This document shows positions 8,849 through 17,834 of a DNA stretch of 64,000 nt, piece by piece. Positions within the stretch are counted from its first letter, which is position 1. Every line of letters begins with the position of its first letter. Source of the stretch: Pollutibacter soli (GTDB taxonomy: Bacteria; Bacteroidota; Bacteroidia; Chitinophagales; Chitinophagaceae); assembly GCA_029269725.1 (NCBI GenBank), contig JARJHS010000009.1, positions 1 to 64,000 of the forward strand, in the 5' to 3' direction. The position numbers were made by a program, and so were the translations under genes. The notes under the pieces were generated by a model. The model saw only the letters and a list, made by a program, of their open reading frames with translations. It was not told the origin of the DNA and did no database searches.

Positions 8849-9418
8849 TTAGTGCTTCTGCTTTTGTTGTTTCAAAATGACGTTCTGCAAAATTGTCTTT
8901 GCTCGTGCTAACTGCGACTTACTCGTGCCCTCGCTTATACCCATCATCTCAGCGATTTCCCTGTGCGTGTATCCTTCGACTACATACAGGTTGAAAACTG
9001 TTCTGTAGCCGGGAGATAAATCCCTGATAATCTTCACCAGGTCTTTCAGCGCGAGATGGTCAAATGTGGACCAGTCTTTATCTTCCATCGACCTTTCCTG
9101 CGATTCTGTAACCGGATAAAGATGAACCGACTTTCTGTAATGTTCAATCGCCGTGTTCACAAAAATCCGTCGAATCCAGCCTTCGAAAGAACCCTCACCT
9201 CTGAATTTGCCGAGGTTCTTGTACACTTTAATAAAACCTTCCTGTAATATGTCCTGTGCATCTTCAGCGTTTCCGGAATAACGCATACAAACTGCGTACA
9301 TCTTTGGTGAAAATCGCTGGTAGAGCAATTCCTGCATTTTACTGTCTCCGTCCAGGCAACCCCGGATTAAGTCGGAATCAGATACCGTATGGTTGCCTGT
9401 ATTCATTCTTAATTGCAA
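8849..9418 (-). CDS. ECF-type RNA polymerase sigma factor
   Basis: A 189-residue sigma-70 family factor. Region 2 is seen in YSGNAEDAQDILQEGFIKVYKNLGKFRGEGSF (read from about residue 51, in part). Region 4 is seen in YTHREIAEMMGISEGTSKSQLARAK near residue 149, the helix-turn-helix that reads the -35 element. It directs polymerase to a small regulon, probably including its own operon, and is followed by its likely anti-sigma factor. Two starts are possible: the Met used here and another Met four codons later (9406); there is no Shine-Dalgarno site to decide. Confidence 0.95.
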   Translation of the reverse strand: MQLRMNTGNHTVSDSDLIRGCLDGDSKMQELLYQRFSPKMYAVCMRYSGNAEDAQDILQEGFIKVYKNLGKFRGEGSFEGWIRRIFVNTAIEHYRKSVHLYPVTESQERSMEDKDWSTFDHLALKDLVKIIRDLSPGYRTVFNLYVVEGYTHREIAEMMGISEGTSKSQLARAKTILQNVILKQQKQKH

Positions 9419-9453
9419 AAAAAATCAAAATTGATCGCAAAGCAATCCATTTT

Positions 9454-10047
9454 TCAATGAAATTCAAATTTTTCCAAAAAACTTCCCATCTTTTCCAACG
9501 CTTTGCGTCTATGACTGAATTTATCCTTTTCCGAATCACCCATTTCTGCGAAGGTTTTTTCCGAGCCATTGGGAATAAACACTGGGTCATAACCAAATCC
9601 GTTTTCTCCGGATTTTTCCTTGCTGATTTTGCCTTCGCAGACTCCCTCAAACCTGTATTCTTCACCGTTGACAATTAATGATATAATGGTTCTGAACCGT
9701 GCATCACGATCGTCCTTGTCTTTCAATGCGTCAAGAAGTTTGGCCAGATTCATCTCAGCCGTAGCATTTTCACCCGCATATCGTGCGGTTTTGACGCCCG
9801 GCCTGCCGTCGAGGGCTGTTACTTCAAGACCAGTGTCTTCACCAAAACAATTGGCATTCGTTATACTGTAGATCACCGAAGATTTCTGGTAAGCATTTTC
9901 CTCCAGCGTATCCCAGGGTTCTGGAATTGATTCGGTAATTCCAGCTTCTTCGAGAGTGAGGATTTCATATCTGTATTTTAAAATTCTTTTGATTTCCCTT
10001 GCTTTGTTGGGATTATGCGTTGCAGCGATAAGCTTCATGGTACCCAT
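9454..10047 (-). CDS. rdgB: Non-canonical purine NTP pyrophosphatase RdgB/HAM1
   Basis: A 197-residue HAM1-family enzyme that hydrolyses dITP, XTP and similar nucleotides to the monophosphate and cleans the nucleotide pool. The substrate-binding start (AATHNPNKAREI), EDTGLEVTALDGRPGVKTARYAG, and the C-terminal GFGYDPVFIPNG and SHRRKAL motifs are all present. The ATG directly follows the stop of the upstream psi-like gene (TAGATG), so the two are cotranslated. A second Met three codons in (10038) is an equally good start and matches other family members. Confidence 0.96.
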   Translation of the reverse strand: MGTMKLIAATHNPNKAREIKRILKYRYEILTLEEAGITESIPEPWDTLEENAYQKSSVIYSITNANCFGEDTGLEVTALDGRPGVKTARYAGENATAEMNLAKLLDALKDKDDRDARFRTIISLIVNGEEYRFEGVCEGKISKEKSGENGFGYDPVFIPNGSEKTFAEMGDSEKDKFSHRRKALEKMGSFLEKFEFH

Positions 10048-10548
10048 CTAGCTGAGAAATAATTTTTGTAAGCTTGTCCAGAGACTTTTCTTTATTTCCT
10101 TATTTGCTTCAATGGTGGATAGGTCCGGCGCTGCCACCATTTTTATTTTACTGAACTGATATATATTATATAATGGAAAATTAACCGGGAGGTCAATTTC
10201 AGATGGAGCCACTCCCAGCATTAACATTGTCTGCGGTTGAAATTGATTGAAAATGAATTCATAACCCGTTGTTTCAAATTCTGCAATATTCGACAGTGAA
10301 ATATCTCTCAATGATAATTTACATGCTGCCAGAATTCTGTTGAGCACAGCAAGGTCCTCATCCGAAATTACCGGTACGGATTTGTCTTTTATAAGTACAA
10401 GGATCTTCTGCTGATTGTCCCCAAGCGTGTGATTTTTCAGACTATCAGCCGATTTTTCTTGAGTACTATTTTCATTCAGGTCGTATAATGAATCCTTATA
10501 TAAATTTCTGATGATGGATGCGGGCAATTGAAAATCTTCAAAATTCAT
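10048..10548 (-). CDS. DNA polymerase III psi (HolD)-like protein, tentative
   Basis: A 166-residue protein whose C-terminal half resembles the psi subunit fold. There is an alpha/beta core with a conserved proline-rich strand (MLMLGVAPSEIDLP near 108-121). It is followed by the ending APDLSTIEANKEIKKSLWTSLQKLF (in part), which parallels the psi ending with SL..L..N...K..LW. Psi joins the clamp-loader to SSB through chi. The first 40 residues are variable and polar, as in psi. The match is from memory of motifs and is weak. It starts the minus-strand run and is immediately followed by rdgB, another DNA-maintenance gene, which mildly supports the idea. Otherwise, it is a conserved hypothetical protein. 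Confidence 0.5.
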   Translation of the reverse strand: MNFEDFQLPASIIRNLYKDSLYDLNENSTQEKSADSLKNHTLGDNQQKILVLIKDKSVPVISDEDLAVLNRILAACKLSLRDISLSNIAEFETTGYEFIFNQFQPQTMLMLGVAPSEIDLPVNFPLYNIYQFSKIKMVAAPDLSTIEANKEIKKSLWTSLQKLFLS

Positions 10549-10643
10549 GTGCTCGGTATGGTTTATATGTTGTTTAACGCTACAGGTTAGGGCTTTTTTT
10601 GTTTATTTGTGTACAAATAAACTTTATGGTTGCAGCATCGGGA

Positions 10644-11690
10644 ATGAAGATTACAAAGGTGGAAAGATCAAAATTACAGGATATCAATCTGGATCATCTT
10701 CCGTTCGGGAAATATTTTTCAGATCATATGCTGGAGGCAGATTTTGAAAACGGCGTATGGAAAAACGTAGAGATAAAACCTTATCAGCCACTGCTGCTTG
10801 AACCTTCGCTTGCCGCACTTCACTACGGTCAGGCAATTTTTGAAGGTATTAAAGCTTATAAGCATTCAAATGGCGATTCGTTTATTTTCAGACCATTCGA
10901 TAATTATAAGAGATTCAATATTTCCGCAGACAGGATGGAGATGCCAGTAGTTCCGGAAGAAATATTTATCGAAGGCATGCGTCAGCTGATAGAATTAGAC
11001 AACAGCTGGATTCCATCGAGACCTGAACACAGTTTATATATCAGGCCATTCATGTTTTCCTCAGACGAAGTCATAGGAGTGAAACCTTCTGAAACGTATA
11101 AGTTCCTCATCATTTTGAGTCCTACCGGACCATACTATGCTGAACCAATGAAAATATATGTAGAGGAAAATTTTGTTCGTGCCGCTCCCGGTGGTGTTGG
11201 TTTTGCAAAAACTGCGGGCAACTATGCAGCGGCGATGAAGGCAACTTCAGTCGCTCGTAAACAGGGATACGACCAGGTATTATGGACCGATGCTTTGGAA
11301 CATAAATATATCCAGGAGATCGGAACTATGAATGTTTTCTTTATTATAGGAGATAAAGCCATAACCCCTGATCTTGAATCACAGACAATTCTCGCTGGCG
11401 TTACGAGGGATTCCGTACTGACATTGCTGGAGGAAGCCGGATTGAAAGTCGAAGAGCGGCCTATTTCAATTGATGAAGTTGTTGAAGCGTACAAAAAAGG
11501 CGATCTTAAAGAAGTTTTCGGAACAGGAACTGCAGCTACCATTTCATTGATAAAAGAACTTAAATATATCAGGGAGGTATTGACATTTAATCCGGCAGAA
11601 TGTAAGGTGTCGGCAATGATCAAACAGCAGATGGCAGATATCAGGGAAGGTCGCATCGCAGATAAGCACGGCTGGTTATACAGAATTTGA
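10644..11690 (+). CDS. ilvE: Branched-chain amino acid aminotransferase
   Basis: A class IV PLP aminotransferase that makes Leu, Ile and Val from their keto acids with glutamate. Motifs include ALHYGQAIFEGIKAY near the N-terminus, the Arg of SLYIRPFMF, the PLP-lysine region FAKTAGNYAAAMKA, EIGTMNVFF, and the ending EVFGTGTAATI. This is the type II (about 350-residue) form. I place the start at MKITKVERSKL (348 residues). Upstream Met codons at 10626 and 10599 in the same frame would add 6 or 15 residues, and the latter lies too close to the putative promoter. It is divergent from the psi-like gene. Confidence 0.95.
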   Translation: MKITKVERSKLQDINLDHLPFGKYFSDHMLEADFENGVWKNVEIKPYQPLLLEPSLAALHYGQAIFEGIKAYKHSNGDSFIFRPFDNYKRFNISADRMEMPVVPEEIFIEGMRQLIELDNSWIPSRPEHSLYIRPFMFSSDEVIGVKPSETYKFLIILSPTGPYYAEPMKIYVEENFVRAAPGGVGFAKTAGNYAAAMKATSVARKQGYDQVLWTDALEHKYIQEIGTMNVFFIIGDKAITPDLESQTILAGVTRDSVLTLLEEAGLKVEERPISIDEVVEAYKKGDLKEVFGTGTAATISLIKELKYIREVLTFNPAECKVSAMIKQQMADIREGRIADKHGWLYRI

Positions 11691-11756
11691 TTTTCCGCTG
11701 GATAAAGCGGGATAAATCAGCTCCGTATTTTTTTGACTGATTTTTATATTTTCTCT

Positions 11757-11787
11757 TTTGGTGTTTGAAAATTTACCCCTACCTTTG
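11757..11787 (+). promoter_or_regulatory. Bacteroidota promoter for rpsL operon
   Basis: TTTG (11757-11760), 19 bases, then TACCTTTG (11780-11787): a full match to the Bacteroidota -33/-7 consensus. Transcription would start about 17 bases before the rpsL ATG. Confidence 0.88.
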
Positions 11788-11810
11788 CCGTCCTGTTAAA
11801 ATAGGGTAGA

Positions 11811-12203
11811 ATGCCAACTATTCAGCAATTAGTAAGAAAAGGTAGAGAAATCATCAGGGCGAAAAGCAAATCCAGGGCTCTGGATGCGTGCCCTCAGCGT
11901 CGTGGTGTATGTACACGTGTGTATACTACAACTCCTAAAAAACCGAACTCAGCACTTCGTAAAGTAGCGAAAGTTAAACTGACAAATAAAGTTGAGGTTA
12001 TCGCATATATCCCGGGTGAAGGGCACAACCTCCAGGAGCACTCAATCGTGTTAATCCGTGGTGGTCGTGTTAAGGATTTGCCAGGTGTGCGTTACCATAT
12101 CGTACGTGGAAGCCTCGATACTGCAGGTGTGAAGGATAGGAAGAAGAGCCGTTCTAAATACGGTACCAAACGCGATAAAAAGGCAGCAGCCGGTAAAAAA
12201 TAA
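11811..12203 (+). CDS. rpsL: 30S ribosomal protein S12
   Basis: A 130-residue uS12, a decoding-centre protein. [11 protein letters not shown] opens the protein. [16 protein letters not shown] and [13 protein letters not shown] carry the two lysines (near 43 and 88) whose changes give streptomycin resistance; both are the wild-type, sensitive form here. A short basic tail ([11 protein letters not shown]) follows. First gene of the rpsL-rpsG transcript, 23 bases downstream of the promoter. Confidence 0.99.
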   Translation: MPTIQQLVRKGREIIRAKSKSRALDACPQRRGVCTRVYTTTPKKPNSALRKVAKVKLTNKVEVIAYIPGEGHNLQEHSIVLIRGGRVKDLPGVRYHIVRGSLDTAGVKDRKKSRSKYGTKRDKKAAAGKK

Positions 12204-12225
12204 TCAATCTTAGAAATTTTCAATA

Positions 12226-12693
12226 ATGAGGAAAGCAAAAGCAAAAAAGTTACCCTTAGCAGCTGATCCAAAGTATAATGATACGCTGGTTAGCCGCTTT
12301 GTAAACAACATTATGTGGCAGGGTAAAAAAGATGCTTCTCTGACAATATTTTACGATGCGCTGGATAAAGTGAGCAAGCAGACCGGGGAAAACGGTTATG
12401 ATATTTGGAGGAAAGCATTATCAAATGTTACTCCGGGTGTTGAAGTACGTAGCCGCAGAATTGGTGGCGCAACTTTCCAGATTCCATCTGAAGTTCGCCC
12501 TGACAGGAAAATTTCACTTAGTATCAAATGGCTGGTTCGTTTTGCCCGCGAAAGGAATGGACGTAGCATGGCTGATAAACTTGCTAACGAAATCGTAGCA
12601 GCAGCCAAAGGTGAAGGCGGTGCGTTTAAAAAGAAAGAAGATACTCATAGAATGGCTGAAGCAAACAAAGCTTTCGCTCACTTCAGGGTATAA
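12226..12693 (+). CDS. rpsG: 30S ribosomal protein S7
   Basis: A 155-residue uS7, the primary 16S rRNA binder of the small-subunit head. Typical segments are [43 protein letters not shown] and the ending [15 protein letters not shown]. It lies 22 bases after rpsL. An intrinsic terminator follows, and fusA has its own promoter, so the classical str operon is split here. Confidence 0.99.
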   Translation: MRKAKAKKLPLAADPKYNDTLVSRFVNNIMWQGKKDASLTIFYDALDKVSKQTGENGYDIWRKALSNVTPGVEVRSRRIGGATFQIPSEVRPDRKISLSIKWLVRFARERNGRSMADKLANEIVAAAKGEGGAFKKKEDTHRMAEANKAFAHFRV

Positions 12694-12717
12694 AATCATA
12701 TAGTTGATGTTTTTTAC

Positions 12718-12748
12718 AGCCATACGCCTTTAGCGTGTGGCTTTTTTT
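12718..12748 (+). terminator. Intrinsic terminator after rpsG
   Basis: A 10-base stem (12718-12727 with 12733-12742, one T-G pair), loop CTTTA, then seven T. It separates rpsL-rpsG from what follows. Confidence 0.92.
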
Positions 12749-12949
12749 ATCGAAAAAATCGATTCATTGATCGAAAGGTGTTAATGGAATCATTGGGAAA
12801 TCTACTTCGTAAAACCGTAAGTATTAGGCTCAAAGCCATTTTCCATCCCCTTTTCCCTTTTTTTGCAGCTGTTAACAGGCTTGTTTTTCATCAGATTTGG
12901 GACTTATTTTATACTCGTATTCTAACCCGAAATCTGAAAATCAGTATTT

Positions 12950-13198
12950 ATGAAAACCAAGCCAGGATTAATCAAAGCGTCTGGATATTTTGCCCTCCTG
13001 TTGGCGATCTCTTTCTTCTACTCAAAAATCAATTCAGGGCATACTACACACGATAAAAACTGCAACGCGAAATTTCCCCTGAAAATGATGGTTTCCGGTT
13101 TTTCATTGTCCGGTCATGTATGTGGAGAGAACAAGGTTTATAATATGCCTCAGGTAAATTTCCGAATCAAAGGCGACGATATTTCCGAAGCTAAATAA
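12950..13198 (+). CDS. Small membrane-anchored or exported protein, unknown
   Basis: An 82-residue reading frame that I do not recognise. A basic start, a hydrophobic segment (about residues 12-26, GYFALLLAISFFYS) and a polar remainder with two Cys (near residues 38 and 58) would fit a small exported protein with one disulfide. A terminator hairpin stands between this frame and fusA, as expected of a separate unit. No clear promoter was seen. The 12694-12949 stretch before it holds only the rpsG terminator. Confidence 0.45.
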   Translation: MKTKPGLIKASGYFALLLAISFFYSKINSGHTTHDKNCNAKFPLKMMVSGFSLSGHVCGENKVYNMPQVNFRIKGDDISEAK

Positions 13199-13273
13199 AA
13201 TTAACACAGATAACCTGACCCTGTCAAATTGCTCATATTTTTTTGTGTTTTGCTTCATTAGGTTAGGTCATGG

Positions 13274-13300
13274 AACCGCCCCACCGGGCGGTTTTCTTTT
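13274..13300 (+). terminator. Intrinsic terminator
   Basis: Perfect 8-base stem AACCGCCC (13274-13281) with GGGCGGTT (13286-13293), loop CACC, then TTCTTTT. It closes the unit of the small reading frame ending at 13198. Confidence 0.9.
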
Positions 13301-13352
13301 GCGTTTAACAACTGCCTGCATGCAAGGCAGGTTGAACGTTTTATGTTAAACG
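13301..13352. repeat. Dispersed intergenic repeat, copy 1
   Basis: A palindromic GCCTGCATGC-type core (13310-13333) is flanked by GTTTAAC and GAACGTTTTATGTTAAACG words. Related sequences recur at 24602-24670, 43436-43470, 43546-43580 and, for the palindrome only, at 52627-52646. The rest of 13199-13551 holds the preceding terminator, the fusA promoter and its roughly 150-base leader. Confidence 0.65.
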
Positions 13353-13363
13353 GAAAAGGTTTC

Positions 13364-13393
13364 TTGCCAGATCGGTTTTTATTTTTACCTTTG
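13364..13393 (+). promoter_or_regulatory. Bacteroidota promoter for fusA
   Basis: TTG (13364-13366), 19 bases, TACCTTTG (13386-13393). It gives a leader of about 150 bases before the fusA ATG at 13552. Confidence 0.85.
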
Positions 13394-13551
13394 CACGCTC
13401 AAATCCGAAGGGTTTTTTGCTGAAATTTTAGCTGTTGAAAATCAATCATTTAGGATCGTTCTTTTTGATTGATGGCAGAAATATCAGTATTGGAAGTTCA
13501 CAATACTTCTGCCGCTCGGACAGAGGTTCAAAAATTATAATTAAAACAGTC

Positions 13552-15696
13552 ATGGCAGACTTATCATTTCAGAGAAATTTTGGTATTGCGGCGCATATTG
13601 ATGCCGGTAAGACCACCTGTACTGAGCGTATATTATACTATACCGGGCAGTCACACAAAATCGGTGAGGTTCACGATGGTGCAGCTACAACCGACTGGAT
13701 GGAGCAGGAAAAAGAAAGGGGCATCACTATTACTTCCGCAGCGGTAACCTGTTTCTGGAATTTTCCAACCACGCAGGGAAAGGCTTTACCAGATACTAAA
13801 AAATACAAGTTCAATATCATCGATACTCCGGGCCACGTGGATTTTACGGTGGAAGTGGAACGTTCTATGCGTGTGCTTGACGGTCTCGTTGCATTGTTCT
13901 CTGCAGTAGATGGAGTTGAGCCGCAGTCTGAGACAGTTTGGCGCCAGGCTAATCGTTACCGGGTACCGCGTCTTGGATTTGTAAACAAGATGGATCGTGC
14001 AGGTGCAGACTTCCTGAATGTAGTAAAGCAGGTTCGTGAGATGCTGGGTGCAAAATCAGTTCCACTGCAGTTACCTATTGGTGCAGAAGACAATTTCAAA
14101 GGAATTGTTGATCTGATCACCATGAAAGGTATTATCTGGGATGAAGCTGGTCTGGGTGCAACCTACCAGGAAGTTGGGATTCCTGAGGATATGAAGGAAG
14201 AAGCAGATTACTGGAGAGGTCAATTGATCGAAGCAGTAGCTGAGTATGATGATAAATTGATGGAGAAATTTTTTGACGATCCGAATACGATCACTGAAGG
14301 TGAAATTCATACTGCGATCCGTAAGGCAACAATTGATATGTCGATAGTGCCAATGCTTTGCGGTTCAGCTTTCAAGAATAAAGGTGTGCAGACTCTTCTT
14401 GATTGCGTAGTAAGGTACCTCCCTAGTCCAATGGACATCGGTGCGATAAAGGGGACAGATCCTGAAACTGGCGAAGAAATTTCCAGAAAGCCGGATGCAA
14501 AAGAACCATTTGCTGCACTGGCGTTCAAAATCATGACAGATCCATTCGTAGGTCGTCTGGCCTTCTTCCGTTGTTACAGCGGTAAGCTCGATGCAGGTTC
14601 CTATGTAAAGAATATGCGTAGTGGTAAAAATGAAAGGATCAGCCGTATCATGCAGATGCATGCGAATAAGCAGAATCCGATCGATTTTATCGAGGCTGGC
14701 GATATTGGAGCTGCAGTAGGTTTCAAAGAGATTAAAACCGGAGATACACTTTGTGATGAAAATCACCCGATCGTTCTTGAAAACATGTTCATCCCTGAAC
14801 CGGTAATTGCAATTGCGGTTGAGCCGAAAGCTCAGGCTGATGTTGACAAGATGGGTCATGCTATCCAGAAGCTGATCGAGGAAGATCCTACGCTACGCGT
14901 AAAGACAGATGAAGAGACCGGCCAGATTGTATTGAGCGGTATGGGTGAACTTCATTTGGAGATCATTGTGGACAGGATGAAGCGTGAGTTTAAAGTTGAG
15001 GTTAACCAGGGTGCTCCCCAGGTTGCGTATAAGGAGGCTTTCCAGGCTACTATCGAACACAGGGAAGTACTCAAAAAGCAGACTGGTGGACGTGGTAAAT
15101 TCGCAGATATTGTTTTTGAATTCGGTCCTGCTGAAGAAGAGTGGCTGAAAGAAAATCCGGGCAAACAGATGCAGTTCGTGAACGACATCTTCGGAGGTTC
15201 TATCCCACGTGAGTTTATTCCTGCAATTCAGAAAGGATTTGAGCAGTCAATGAACACAGGTGTGTTGGCGAGCTATCCTGTTGAGCACATGAGAGTGCGG
15301 ATTTTTGACGGAAGCTTCCACCAGGTTGACTCTGACTCCATGTCCTTCGAGCTTTGTGCAAGGCAAGGTTTCCGTGAAGCAGCAAGAAAAGCTAAACCAG
15401 TATTGCTCGAGCCGATCATGAAGATTGAGGTTATCACTCCTGAGCAGTATATGGGTGATGTTACAGGTGACCTTAACCGTCGCCGTGGTATGCTGGAGGG
15501 TATGGACAGCCGTGCTGGTGCGCAGGTGATCAAGGCAAAAGTTCCGCTTAGCGAAATGTTTGGTTATGTGACCCAGCTCAGGTCATTGTCTTCAGGCCGT
15601 GCCACTTCTACCATGGAATTTTCACATTATTCTCCTGCACCAAACGGTATTGCAGAAGAGGTGATCGCCAGGGTAAAGGGCAAAGTGAACGCTTAA
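13552..15696 (+). CDS. fusA: Elongation factor G
   Basis: A 714-residue translational GTPase that drives tRNA-mRNA translocation. The P-loop AHIDAGKTT, the switch regions ([19 protein letters not shown]), NKMD and the GSAFKNKG motif are present, followed by domains II-V ending in [15 protein letters not shown] place the start at [11 protein letters not shown]. The open frame continues upstream to a TTG at 13435, but those 39 residues have no counterpart in EF-G and would begin just after the promoter. It has its own promoter and terminator, apart from rpsG and rpsJ. Confidence 0.98.
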   Translation: MADLSFQRNFGIAAHIDAGKTTCTERILYYTGQSHKIGEVHDGAATTDWMEQEKERGITITSAAVTCFWNFPTTQGKALPDTKKYKFNIIDTPGHVDFTVEVERSMRVLDGLVALFSAVDGVEPQSETVWRQANRYRVPRLGFVNKMDRAGADFLNVVKQVREMLGAKSVPLQLPIGAEDNFKGIVDLITMKGIIWDEAGLGATYQEVGIPEDMKEEADYWRGQLIEAVAEYDDKLMEKFFDDPNTITEGEIHTAIRKATIDMSIVPMLCGSAFKNKGVQTLLDCVVRYLPSPMDIGAIKGTDPETGEEISRKPDAKEPFAALAFKIMTDPFVGRLAFFRCYSGKLDAGSYVKNMRSGKNERISRIMQMHANKQNPIDFIEAGDIGAAVGFKEIKTGDTLCDENHPIVLENMFIPEPVIAIAVEPKAQADVDKMGHAIQKLIEEDPTLRVKTDEETGQIVLSGMGELHLEIIVDRMKREFKVEVNQGAPQVAYKEAFQATIEHREVLKKQTGGRGKFADIVFEFGPAEEEWLKENPGKQMQFVNDIFGGSIPREFIPAIQKGFEQSMNTGVLASYPVEHMRVRIFDGSFHQVDSDSMSFELCARQGFREAARKAKPVLLEPIMKIEVITPEQYMGDVTGDLNRRRGMLEGMDSRAGAQVIKAKVPLSEMFGYVTQLRSLSSGRATSTMEFSHYSPAPNGIAEEVIARVKGKVNA

Positions 15697-15718
15697 TTTC
15701 AGCGAATCATATAAAAAG

Positions 15719-15752
15719 ACCTCTCCGGGGAAATTCCCAGGGAGGTTTTTTA
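15719..15752 (+). terminator. Intrinsic terminator after fusA
   Basis: Stem ACCTCTC (15719-15725) with GGGAGGT (15740-15746), one T-G pair, and an inner GGG/CCC stem around AAATT, followed by six T. Confidence 0.88.
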
Positions 15753-15853
15753 TTGATTAAAATACCCTGGAACCAAGGCTGGGATTGAGTTAGACGTAAA
15801 GATAGCCTTCTGGAAAAAAGGCGGAAATAAATTGAAATTTCATTGCCGAATCT

Positions 15854-15884
15854 TTTGCTTGTATCACTAAACCTCTTACCTTTG
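15854..15884 (+). promoter_or_regulatory. Bacteroidota promoter for the S10 cluster
   Basis: TTTG (15854-15857), 19 bases, TACCTTTG (15877-15884). This is the same element and spacing as before rpsL. The rpsJ leader would be about 23 bases, with no room for an E. coli-type S10 leader here. Confidence 0.88.
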
Positions 15885-15913
15885 CATCCCCGTTGAAAAG
15901 TGGGATATCAGTT

Positions 15914-16219
15914 ATGTCTCAGCGAATAAGAATAAAATTACAGTCATACGACCACAACCTGGTCGATAAATCCGCAGAGAAAATCGTTAAAACCGTGCGC
16001 AGCACCGGAGCAGTGGTAACTGGTCCGATTCCTCTGCCTACACGTAAAAAGATTTTCACTGTACTGAAATCACCGCACGTGAACAAGAAGAGCCGTGAGC
16101 AGTTCCAGCTCGCAACGCACAAGCGTTTGCTGGATATCTACACTTCCTCTTCAAGGACAGTTGATGCGCTGAGCAAACTGGATCTGCCAAGCGGTGTGGA
16201 TGTTGAAATCAAAGCCTGA
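15914..16219 (+). CDS. rpsJ: 30S ribosomal protein S10
   Basis: A 101-residue uS10 (also NusE, an antitermination factor). [17 protein letters not shown] opens the protein, and [29 protein letters not shown] (in part) is the conserved loop. I use the ATG at 15914; the open frame reaches back to 15893, but those residues are not in the family. First gene of the S10 cluster, with an unusual 304-base gap before rplC. Confidence 0.98.
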   Translation: MSQRIRIKLQSYDHNLVDKSAEKIVKTVRSTGAVVTGPIPLPTRKKIFTVLKSPHVNKKSREQFQLATHKRLLDIYTSSSRTVDALSKLDLPSGVDVEIKA

Positions 16220-16523
16220 CAAATCAGGAAACAACGAAAGCGTTGTCTCCGGTCAGCAATAGTTCTTACAAATTCATCTCCCAATTTTCCGACAGTGTCG
16301 GATGAAGTAGGAGCGCTGAAAATTAAAAATGTTTTCCGGGTCAGATCCGGATCAAAATATGAACAAGCCCTTCGAGGTTTGTTTACCATCGGTACTTCTG
16401 TCTGCAGTTTGAGCGAAAGCGACTGGAGACTAAAAGAAAAGGTCGGTGGCAAACTGGGATTGAAGTATGGGTTATCCTTACCCTTACTGTCCTCATAACC
16501 GAGAGTGGTATAAAACACAAACA
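16220..16523 (+). promoter_or_regulatory. Structured spacer between rpsJ and rplC
   Basis: A 304-base gap with no credible gene. It holds several hairpins: ACAACG/CGTTGT (16231-16246), CCGAC/GTCGG (16289-16301), TCCGG/CCGGA (16335-16351) and GGTTAT/ATAACC (16470-16500). None is followed by a T run, so they are not terminators. No TAnnTTTG promoter was found. I infer a possible cis-acting RNA leader for rplC and the genes after it. Confidence 0.5.
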
Positions 16524-17141
16524 ATGAAAGGTATTATCGGTAAGAAAATCGGGATGACCAGCATCTTCAGTCCTGATGGTAAGCAGACTTCCTGCACCAT
16601 CATTGAGGCCGGACCGTGCACGGTTACACAGGTAAAGACCAAGGATACGGACGGCTATACTGCTCTCCAGCTTGCTTATGGTGACAAAAACGACAAGCAT
16701 TCTTCAAAATCAGAAAAAGGTCACTTCGCTAAGTCTTCTTCCTCTCCCAAGCGCTTCGTTAAAGAATTCAGGGATTTTTCTCTCGAAAAAAATATAGGTG
16801 AATCAATTACTGTTGACATTTTCGCTGAAGGCGATAAAGTTGATGTAGTTGGTACTTCAAAAGGAAAAGGTTTCCAGGGTGTTGTTAAACGCCATGGTTT
16901 CAGTGGTGTGGGTCAGCAGTCTCACGGTCAGCATGATCGTCAGCGCGCCCCGGGTTCTATCGGTAACTCATCGGATGCATCGCGTGTATTCAAAGGTATG
17001 CGCATGGCTGGTCGTATGGGTGGAACAAGAGTGAAAGCAAGAAGCCTGAAAGTGGTAAAAATTTTCCCTGACAAAAATTTCATTCTGGTAAGCGGTTCGG
17101 TTCCGGGTCATAACGGATCGATTGTACTGATTCAGAAATAA
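16524..17141 (+). CDS. rplC: 50S ribosomal protein L3
   Basis: A 205-residue uL3 near the peptidyl-transferase centre. [15 protein letters not shown] starts it; [29 protein letters not shown] (in part) and [12 protein letters not shown] are conserved. At the place where E. coli L3 has the PrmB-methylated Gln after GSIG there is Asn here. I use the ATG at 16524; the frame is open back to 16467 within the structured spacer. Confidence 0.98.
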   Translation: MKGIIGKKIGMTSIFSPDGKQTSCTIIEAGPCTVTQVKTKDTDGYTALQLAYGDKNDKHSSKSEKGHFAKSSSSPKRFVKEFRDFSLEKNIGESITVDIFAEGDKVDVVGTSKGKGFQGVVKRHGFSGVGQQSHGQHDRQRAPGSIGNSSDASRVFKGMRMAGRMGGTRVKARSLKVVKIFPDKNFILVSGSVPGHNGSIVLIQK

Positions 17142-17160
17142 CCTTTTTAACAGCAGCAAC

Positions 17161-17799
17161 ATGCAAGTAGACGTATTAACAATACAAGGTGCAAAAGCAG
17201 GAAGGTCTGTGGAACTGCCTGACCGTATTTTCGGAGTGGATCCAAATAACCATGTTATTTATCTCGCAGTAAAACAATTTCTTGCTGCACAGCACCAGGG
17301 AACACATAAAGTGAAAACCCGCGCTGAAGTACATGGTGCAAGCCGTAAACTTCATCGTCAGAAAGGTACAGGTGGTGCTCGTAAGGGGAATATCCGTAAC
17401 CCATTATATAAAGGTGGTGGTACTGTATTCGGACCCAAACCACATGGCTACGATATCAAACTGAACAGGAAAGTAAAAGATCTTGCAAAAGCAAGTGCTC
17501 TTAGTCATAAAGCAAAAGCTGATGCAATTGTTGTAGTAGAAGACCTGAAGTTTGAAGCACCCAAAACCAAAAACTTCGCGACAATTCTGAAAAGCCTTAA
17601 CGTAGCTGGTAAAAAAGCGCTGGTAGTATTCTCAGATTTTGATGATAATGTTTTTGCAAGCGCAAGGAATATCACTTCTGTTATGCCGGTGATCCTGCAT
17701 GACATCAATACTTACGATCTGATGAATGCAGACGTACTGGTATTTACTGAGTCTGCAGCTAAAATGCTGAACGAAACAGAAGAAGAGGTAGCAGCATAA
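17161..17799 (+). CDS. rplD: 50S ribosomal protein L4
   Basis: A 212-residue uL4 that lines the exit tunnel; in gammaproteobacteria it also represses the S10 operon. The tunnel loop motif HRQKGTGGARKGNIRNPLYKGGG (in part) is intact, and VVVEDLKFEAPKTKNF and the ADVLVFTESA ending fit the family. It lies 19 bases after rplC. L4 is the natural candidate to bind the structured spacer upstream of rplC, but this is inference only. Confidence 0.98.
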   Translation: MQVDVLTIQGAKAGRSVELPDRIFGVDPNNHVIYLAVKQFLAAQHQGTHKVKTRAEVHGASRKLHRQKGTGGARKGNIRNPLYKGGGTVFGPKPHGYDIKLNRKVKDLAKASALSHKAKADAIVVVEDLKFEAPKTKNFATILKSLNVAGKKALVVFSDFDDNVFASARNITSVMPVILHDINTYDLMNADVLVFTESAAKMLNETEEEVAA

Positions 17800-17834
17800 G
17801 ATAATAGATAATTAACCAGATTCAAATTGGTAAT

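Noticed and set aside
16295-16498. 67-codon frame in the rpsJ-rplC spacer
   Set aside because: It has no family resemblance, overlaps the hairpins and has no start signal; the spacer is better read as non-coding.
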